A stretch of DNA of 12,533 nucleotides from Verrucomicrobiales bacterium (GTDB taxonomy: Bacteria > Verrucomicrobiota > Verrucomicrobiia > Methylacidiphilales > JAAUTS01), in NCBI GenBank assembly GCA_031279715.1, contig JAITHY010000021.1, forward strand, positions 1 through 12,533, given 5' to 3'. This document shows, piece after piece, positions 11,620 to 12,533 of this stretch. The translations under genes were made by a program, and so were the position numbers. Each line of letters starts with the position of its first letter. Position 1 is the first letter of the stretch. The notes under the pieces were generated by a model. The model was not told where the DNA came from. It made no database searches and saw only the letters and a list, made by a program, of their open reading frames with translations.

Positions 11620-12533
11620 ATGGCAGCTAAACAATTGTTATTTGAAGAAGCCGCCCGCCAGGGTCTCTTGCGCGGTGTGGAAAAACTCGCCCGCGCGGTG
11701 AAAGCCACGATGGGTCCCGGCGGACGCAATGTCGTCCTCGACAAAAAATTCGGCTCCCCGACCATCACCAAGGATGGCGTCACTGTCGCCAAGGAAATTG
11801 AGTTGGAAGACCGCTACGAGAACATCGGCGCGCAACTCGTCCGTGAAGTCGCCAGCAAAACCAGCGACATCGCCGGCGACGGCACCACCACGGCGACCGT
11901 GTTGGCGGAGGCGATTTACAAGGCCGGCTTGAAGCACGTCACCGCCGGCGCGAACCCGACCGATTTGAAGCGCGGCATTGACAAAGCCGTCGAGGTTGTC
12001 GTCGAGGAACTCGCGAAGATTTCCAAAAAAGTGAAGGATAAAGAGGAAATCAAACAAGTCGCGACTGTCAGCGCCAACTGGGACCACACCATCGGCGAAA
12101 TCATCGCTGACGCTCTGGACAAAGTCGGCAAAGACGGCACCGTCACCGTCGAGGAAGCGAAGTCCATCGAGACCTCGCTTGAGGTTGTCGAGGGTATGCA
12201 ATTCGACAAGGGCTACCTCTCGCCGTACTTCGTCACCGACGCTGAGGCTCAGGAGGCCGTGCTCGAAAACGCGTACATCCTCATCAACGAGAAAAAAATC
12301 TCCAGCATGAAGGACTTGCTCCCCGTGCTCGAGAAAGTCGCCAAGAGCGGCAAGCCGCTGCTGATCATCGCGGAAGAAGTCGAAGGCGAAGCCCTCGCGA
12401 CGCTGGTGGTCAACAAACTGCGCGGCACGCTGCAAGTGGCCGCCGTCAAGGCGCCCGGCTTCGGCGACCGCCGCAAGGCCATCCTCGAAGACATCGCCGT
12501 CCTCACCGGCGGCAAGCTGTTGAGCGAAGACCT
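11620..12533 (+). CDS. groEL: Chaperonin GroEL (Hsp60), 3'-truncated by the window
   Basis: This is the ATP-dependent folding chamber that works with GroES in the cytoplasm. The first 304 codons of about 545 are present and the frame stays open to the last base. The start is the ATG at 11620 (MAAKQLLFEEAARQG), with GGAG at 11603-11606 upstream. Visible features are ATMGPGGRNVVLD, the nucleotide-binding KDGVTVAKEIELED and AGDGTTTAT, SANWDHTIGEIIADAL and VEGMQFDKGYLSPYFVT. The apical-domain segment KISSMKDLLPVLEKVA follows, then VNKLRGTLQVAAVKAPGFG. GPGGRNV replaces the more common GPKGRNV. The equatorial C-terminal half and the tail lie beyond the window, so the GGM-type or other ending cannot be judged. 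Identification is certain. Confidence 0.97.
   Translation, partial: MAAKQLLFEEAARQGLLRGVEKLARAVKATMGPGGRNVVLDKKFGSPTITKDGVTVAKEIELEDRYENIGAQLVREVASKTSDIAGDGTTTATVLAEAIYKAGLKHVTAGANPTDLKRGIDKAVEVVVEELAKISKKVKDKEEIKQVATVSANWDHTIGEIIADALDKVGKDGTVTVEEAKSIETSLEVVEGMQFDKGYLSPYFVTDAEAQEAVLENAYILINEKKISSMKDLLPVLEKVAKSGKPLLIIAEEVEGEALATLVVNKLRGTLQVAAVKAPGFGDRRKAILEDIAVLTGGKLLSED

Overview
This is a bacterial chromosome segment, visibly GC-rich except for an A+T-rich island at about 6,560-7,700 and a second, milder one at about 9,770-10,800. Gene starts mostly lack strong Shine-Dalgarno sequences. dnaK is preceded by a textbook sigma-54 promoter, and groES-groEL lie close downstream. The GroEL, DnaK, RpiB and M29 sequences fit a member of the PVC group, perhaps Verrucomicrobiota, but this is a weak guess from family resemblance only.

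Layout. Positions 1-1998 (+): the end of an oligopeptide/dipeptide-type ABC ATPase, a PIG-L/LmbE-like deacetylase and an RpiB/LacAB-type sugar-phosphate isomerase, closely spaced and probably co-transcribed. Positions 2002-3627 (-): an M29 aminopeptidase and a FluC/CrcB fluoride channel. Positions 3656-4861 (+): an MscS-type channel, divergent from fluC. Positions 4988-6539 (+): an AAA_14/DUF4143 ATPase followed by an orphan C-terminal remnant of a Fic-family protein. Positions 6632-7604 (-): an A+T-rich SDH/Clp-fold serine proteinase pseudogene with a nonsense codon and a frameshift. Positions 7605-9761: a regulatory region and dnaK. Positions 9762-11293: an accessory block with a small membrane protein, a dense cluster of palindromes and tandem repeats, and a KilA-N-domain gene. 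Positions 11294 to the end: groES and the 5' part of groEL.

Two signals stand out. First, the block between dnaK and groES carries a family of long palindromes centred on GAATTC or a close variant. One of them lies in frame inside the KilA-N gene. The intergenic copies, read in the corresponding frame, give the same kind of peptide pattern (F-N-x-x-E-F-x-x-I-K) as the KilA-N protein at that point. Two copies of a different 34-nt hairpin, with compensatory base changes, flank the KilA-N gene. This looks like a KilA-N gene with a spreading palindrome family. Second, the heptamer CGCTGAC is strongly over-represented: at least 34 occurrences on the two strands, against about 1.5 expected in random equal-base sequence. 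It occurs in different reading frames, equally on both strands, sometimes as back-to-back dyads at gene ends. It is absent from the A+T-rich island. It behaves like a genome-wide signal (Chi-like, uptake-like or a short palindromic repeat).

How the genes work together: dnaK and groES-groEL form a chaperone locus into which the palindrome/KilA-N block appears to have been placed. The other genes are housekeeping or transport functions interspersed with decayed accessory genes (Fic remnant, SDH pseudogene).
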